Below, piece by piece: positions 61,608 to 64,000 of a stretch of 64,000 nucleotides of DNA. The notes below the pieces were generated by a model. It saw only the letters and a list, made by a program, of their open reading frames with translations, did no database searches and was not told where the DNA came from. Numbering within the stretch: position 1 is the first letter of the stretch; each line of letters opens with the position of its first letter. The stretch spans positions 2,480,001 through 2,544,000 of the forward strand of contig NZ_JAFBBU010000001.1 in the NCBI RefSeq assembly GCF_016907385.1. Direction: 5' to 3'. Position numbers and translations under genes: made by a program. Source of the DNA: Subtercola frigoramans (GTDB taxonomy: Bacteria; Actinomycetota; Actinomycetes; Actinomycetales; Microbacteriaceae).

Positions 61608-64000
61608 ATGACCGCAATCGTCCCCGACAAACCTGCGCTCGAGGGCCTCGAAGGCAAATGGGATTCGCTGTGGAGCGAACGCGGAACCTACCGCTTCGAC
61701 CGTGCACTCGCGAGCCGCGAGAACATCTACTCGATCGACACTCCCCCACCCACAGCATCGGGTTCGCTGCACATCGGGCACGTCTTCTCGTACACCCACA
61801 CCGACGTCATCGCGCGATTCGAGCGCATGCGCGGCAAGAGCGTCTTCTACCCGATCGGCTGGGATGACAACGGCCTGCCCACCGAGCGTCGCGTGCAGAA
61901 CTACTACGGTGTGCGCTGCGACCCGACACTGCCCTACGAACCCGGCTTCGTGCCTCCGTACGAGGGCGGCGACAACAAGAGCGGCAAGGCGGCCGACCAG
62001 AAACCGATCAGTCGGCGCAACTTCATCGAACTCTGCGAAGTGCTCACCGTCGAAGATGAGAAGCAGTTCGAAGCTCTCTGGCACCGCCTCGGCCTCTCCG
62101 TCGACTGGAGCCAGACCTACCGCACGATCGCGGACTCGTCCATGCGGGCGAGCCAGCTCGCCTTCGTCCGAAATGTCGAGCGGGGCGAGGCCTACCAGGC
62201 GCAGGCACCGACCCTCTGGGACGTCACGTTCCGCACCGCGGTCGCCCAGGCCGAGCTCGAAGACAAAGACCAGCCGGGCGCCTACCACCGGCTCGCCTTC
62301 CACCGCCATGGCGGCGACGACATCTTCATCGAGACGACCAGACCCGAACTCCTGGCCGCGTGCGTGGCCCTGGTCGCACACCCCGACGACGAGCGCTACA
62401 AACCCCTCTTCGGCACCACCGTCACGACTCCACTGTTCGGCGTCGAGGTACCTGTCGTCGCGCATCACCTCGCGCAGGCTGACAAGGGCTCCGGCATCGC
62501 CATGATCTGTACCTTCGGCGACCTGACCGACGTCATCTGGTGGCGCGACCTCAGTCTGCCGAACCGCGCGATCATCGGCTTCGACGGCCGCATCATCAGC
62601 GAGGCACCCGACGTGATCACCACCGAGACCGGCATCAACGCCTACTCGGCGATCGCCGGCAAGACGGTGTTCTCTGCAAAACAGGCGATCGTCGACCTGC
62701 TGCGCGACAGCGGCGAGATGGTGGGCGAACCCAAGCCGATCATCCACCCCGTCAAGTTCTTCGAGAAGGGCGACAAGCCGCTCGAAATCGTGTCGACCCG
62801 CCAGTGGTACATCAGAAACGGCGCGCGCGACGAAGAACTTCGCGCACGGCTGCTCGAGATGGGCCGCGAAGTGAAGTGGCACCCCGAATTCATGCGCGTG
62901 AGGTACGAGAACTGGGTCGGCGGCCTGACCGGCGACTGGCTCATCTCGCGCCAGCGCTTCTTCGGCGTGCCCATCCCGGTCTGGTACCCCCTCGACGGCG
63001 ACGGCAACCCCGTCTTCGACCAGCCCATTGTTGCGACAGAGGCCTCGCTGCCGGTCGACCCCTCGACGGATGCTGCACCCGGCTATGACGAATCCCGACG
63101 CAACACGCCCGGCGGCTTCGTCGGCGAGCTCGACGTGATGGACACCTGGGCGACCTCGTCACTCACCCCGCAGCTGGCCGGAGGCTGGGAGAGCGACCCC
63201 GAGCTCTGGAACCTCGTCGCCCCCTACGACCTTCGCCCCCAGGGCCAGGACATCATTCGTACCTGGCTCTTCTCCACCATGCTGCGCTCGGCACTCGAAG
63301 ACCACCGCACGCCGTGGAAGCACGCAGCGCTCTCTGGCTTCATCGTCGACCCCGACCGCAAGAAGATGTCGAAGTCGAAGGGCAACGTCGTCACTCCGGC
63401 CGACGTGCTCGAGACGCATGGGTCGGATGCTGTGCGGTACTGGGCCGCATCATCACGCCTCGGCACAGACGCTGCTTTCGACCCGCAGAACCCCACGCAG
63501 ATCAAGATCGGGCGCCGCCTGGCGATCAAGGTGTTGAACGCGGCCAAGTTCGTCTACTCATTCGAGCTGCCGGAGGGGTCGCACGCGGTCACCAACCCGC
63601 TCGATCTCAGCATGCTCACCGGTCTCGACGCCGTGATCATTGCAGCGACCGCCGCCTTCGAGAACTTCGACCACGCCAAGGCGCTCGAAGTCACCGAGAC
63701 CTTCTTCTGGACGTTCTGTGACGACTACCTCGAGCTGGTGAAGGAGCGCGCGTACAGCGCCGAGGCAGACCCTGCCGAGAAGGCCTCGGCGGTTCTCGCC
63801 CTGCAGGCCGCCGTCGACGTGCTGTTGCGGCTGCTGGCACCGTTCATCCCGTTCGCCACAGAAGAGGTGTGGTCGTGGAGCCACGACACCTCGATTCACC
63901 GCGCGCCGTGGCCGACAGGCGTGACCTCGGGCGACGGGGCAGCGTTCAGCGCGGATGATGCACCGAGCATCCCCGCCCACGGTGCATTGCTCGGCCTGGC
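61608..64000 (+). CDS. valS: Valyl-tRNA synthetase, 3' truncated by window
   Basis: The first 797 residues of a class I synthetase (usual length about 860) are in the window. HIGH lies in SGSLHIGHVFSY (residues about 53-57) and KMSKS in DRKKMSKSKGNV (about 587). The segment GWDDNGLPTERRVQNYYGV between them is the archaeal/rickettsial ValRS type, whereas most bacterial enzymes have GTDHAGIATQ at this place. The editing domain (about 200-330) is complete. The start has GGAGG six bases upstream. It charges tRNA-Val. The frame is open to the window end. Confidence 0.95.
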   Translation, partial: MTAIVPDKPALEGLEGKWDSLWSERGTYRFDRALASRENIYSIDTPPPTASGSLHIGHVFSYTHTDVIARFERMRGKSVFYPIGWDDNGLPTERRVQNYYGVRCDPTLPYEPGFVPPYEGGDNKSGKAADQKPISRRNFIELCEVLTVEDEKQFEALWHRLGLSVDWSQTYRTIADSSMRASQLAFVRNVERGEAYQAQAPTLWDVTFRTAVAQAELEDKDQPGAYHRLAFHRHGGDDIFIETTRPELLAACVALVAHPDDERYKPLFGTTVTTPLFGVEVPVVAHHLAQADKGSGIAMICTFGDLTDVIWWRDLSLPNRAIIGFDGRIISEAPDVITTETGINAYSAIAGKTVFSAKQAIVDLLRDSGEMVGEPKPIIHPVKFFEKGDKPLEIVSTRQWYIRNGARDEELRARLLEMGREVKWHPEFMRVRYENWVGGLTGDWLISRQRFFGVPIPVWYPLDGDGNPVFDQPIVATEASLPVDPSTDAAPGYDESRRNTPGGFVGELDVMDTWATSSLTPQLAGGWESDPELWNLVAPYDLRPQGQDIIRTWLFSTMLRSALEDHRTPWKHAALSGFIVDPDRKKMSKSKGNVVTPADVLETHGSDAVRYWAASSRLGTDAAFDPQNPTQIKIGRRLAIKVLNAAKFVYSFELPEGSHAVTNPLDLSMLTGLDAVIIAATAAFENFDHAKALEVTETFFWTFCDDYLELVKERAYSAEADPAEKASAVLALQAAVDVLLRLLAPFIPFATEEVWSWSHDTSIHRAPWPTGVTSGDGAAFSADDAPSIPAHGALLGL

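Overview
The window is high-GC, densely coded actinobacterial DNA. Gene content and order point to the family Microbacteriaceae: ileS-folC-DUF4233-ndk, then the vitamin K epoxide reductase gene next to rne, and rplU-rpmA-obgE-proB-proA-nadD-rsfS. Supporting signs are a translational ileS T-box, TTX-rich and LxxTG-anchored surface proteins, and GTG starts with 4-base ATGA/GTGA stop-start overlaps. I cannot name the genus from sequence alone.

Layout. (1) 1-9285: the end of a fused double ABC exporter, a DUF4190 membrane protein, and a three-gene amidoligase set: a GCS2/circularly permuted ATP-grasp fusion, an asparagine-synthase-like amidotransferase and an S9 peptidase. The set looks like an unexplored variant of the peptide-amide 'trio'. 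(2) 9326-16789: a mannose island with a GT87-type mannosyltransferase, a protein O-mannosyltransferase, a cell-wall-anchored mucin-like protein of 36 TTX triplets, a GH92 alpha-mannosidase and a GT4 glycosyltransferase. (3) 16850-19685: gluconate uptake and phosphorylation with a GntR/FCD regulator. (4) 19712-26446: amine catabolism, with an IclR regulator, two APC permeases, a copper amine oxidase with a His-rich tail and a small membrane protein. (5) 26560-37148: accessory DNA with two toxin-antitoxin modules, a Tat-exported phosphoesterase/lipoprotein/membrane operon, a sortase-type surface protein, a carboxylesterase, a truncated response regulator, a D12-methylase-like protein lacking DPPY, and a TipA-like MerR regulator. 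(6) 37222-57304: core genome, with tRNA-Ala(GGC), rsfS, nadD, proline biosynthesis, obgE, L27/L21, RNase E/G, VKOR, ndk, folC and ileS with its T-box. (7) 57305-64000: a TetR regulator, RamB divergent from PEP carboxykinase (pckG), and the start of valS.

Two imperfect palindromic repeats of about 80 bp share the same half-unit; one lies in frame inside the O-mannosyltransferase gene. Several genes have a TANNNT -10 element 6-7 bases before the start codon and no Shine-Dalgarno sequence, which suggests leaderless transcripts. The features most worth following up are the amidoligase trio variant and the O-mannosylation island.
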